Part shown: positions 63,546-64,000 of the stretch, piece after piece
How the letters are laid out: each line of letters starts with the position of its first letter
How positions within the stretch are numbered: the first letter of the stretch is position 1
NCBI GenBank assembly: GCA_041060555.1
Contig: JBEUDS010000008.1
From: CAUJIW01 sp963205175
GTDB lineage: Bacteria; Pseudomonadota; Alphaproteobacteria; Sphingomonadales; Sphingomonadaceae
DNA: 64,000 nt
Direction: 5' to 3' (one strand)
Program-made: the position numbers and the translations under genes
The notes under the pieces: generated by a model
Databases searched by the model: none
What the model saw: only the letters and a program-made list of their open reading frames with translations
Told to the model about the DNA's origin: nothing

Positions 63546-64000
63546 CCGCCGTCGCGCCGCTGTTCGCCCTGCGCAATTTCCAGGTCCGGTTCGACACCGC
63601 CGATGGTCCGGTGGCGGCGGTGCGCGGGGTCGACCTCACGCTGGCGGCGGGCCAGGCGCTGGCCATCGTCGGCGAGTCCGGCTCCGGCAAAAGCCAGACC
63701 GTGCTCGGCGCCTTCGGCCTGACCGGCGCCAACAGCCACATCGCCGGCGATATCGCCTTCGACGGCCACGACATCCGCTTGCTGTCGCCCCGCCAGCGCC
63801 GGTCGCTGCTGGGTCGCGATGTCGGCTTCGTGTTCCAGGACCCGCTGACCGCGCTCACCCCCCATCTGCCCGTTGCCCGCCAGATCAGCGAGACGCTGGA
63901 GCGCCATCGCGGCTTTGATCGTACCGCCGCGCGCGCCGCCGCCATCGCCCTGATGACCCGGCTCGGCCTGCCCGCCGACCGGGCGGACGCCTACCCCCAT
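63542..64000 (+). CDS. ABC transporter ATP-binding protein, OppD/DppD type (partial)
   Basis: 153 codons from GTG 63542, which overlaps the permease stop (GTGA); the gene runs off the right edge. Walker A IVGESGSGKSQTV (about 43-55) and the Q-loop FVFQDPLTALTPHLPV (about 99-114) are present; the signature and Walker B lie outside. The spacing IAFDGHDIRLLSPRQRR is OppD-like. A second ATPase domain (OppF) would be expected, fused or downstream. Confidence 0.93.
   Translation, partial: MTAVAPLFALRNFQVRFDTADGPVAAVRGVDLTLAAGQALAIVGESGSGKSQTVLGAFGLTGANSHIAGDIAFDGHDIRLLSPRQRRSLLGRDVGFVFQDPLTALTPHLPVARQISETLERHRGFDRTAARAAAIALMTRLGLPADRADAYPH

Overview
The window is 64 kb of GC-rich chromosome from an alphaproteobacterium. 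This rests on gene order and family membership: an rpsL-rpsG-fusA-tuf/S10 block, the ctaCD-ctaB-ctaG-ctaE-DUF983-SURF1-thrC-M16 peptidase run, a CIRCE-controlled groESL, and an ECH1/IorA/bacterioferritin assortment. The order or genus cannot be fixed by eye. Almost every base is coding. I see no rRNA, tRNA, CRISPR array, insertion sequence or prophage.

1-11.4 kb (minus strand): start of rpsC, then rplV, rpsS, rplB, rplW, rplD, rplC, rpsJ (S10 operon), tuf, fusA, rpsG, rpsL (str operon) and, beyond a 460-bp gap, secA. Strong sigma70-type promoters precede rpsL and secA. The rpsL leader carries a terminator-like hairpin with a U7 run, and tuf and rpsJ are separated by a bidirectional terminator. 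11.6-15.5 kb (plus): a DUF2062 membrane protein, argJ, and a protein joining a LuxR-type helix-turn-helix to a complete alpha/beta-hydrolase domain. 15.5-15.9 kb holds a candidate structured RNA ending in a strong terminator.

15.9-23.3 kb: groEL and groES (minus, CIRCE operator; GroES has a Lys/Ala/Pro tail ending in an AT-hook-like motif), sppA, a peroxiredoxin, a YqgE/AlgH protein, a small secreted four-Cys protein, a SpoU-type RNA methyltransferase and an ACT-domain protein. 23.3-34 kb (minus): a 2OG-Fe(II) oxygenase, an RNA methyltransferase-like protein, an M16 peptidase, thrC, and the aa3 cytochrome c oxidase operon (ctaC, ctaD, ctaB, a small membrane protein, ctaG, ctaE, DUF983, SURF1), which reads from one promoter at about 34.05 kb. 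34-44 kb: dienoyl-CoA isomerase-like crotonase, an orphan [2Fe-2S] subunit of the xanthine dehydrogenase family, nitronate monooxygenase, bfd and bfr (each with its own promoter and a palindrome), a five-PAS sensor kinase, class II DAHP synthase and glutathione reductase.

44-50 kb is a nitrosative-stress neighbourhood: a MarR regulator with a palindromic operator, norR diverging from hmp across two GT-N7-AC boxes and a consensus sigma54 promoter, DUF2892, a CxxCH lipoprotein behind a large nested palindrome, and a MAPEG protein. 49.7-58.5 kb: htpG, a four-gene ABC/GldG/DUF4340 exporter-like operon, a small exported protein, cysteine synthase and a flavin reductase. 58.5-64 kb (plus): a tightly overlapping peptide-type ABC importer operon with two tandem lipoprotein binding proteins, two permeases and an ATPase cut off by the window edge.
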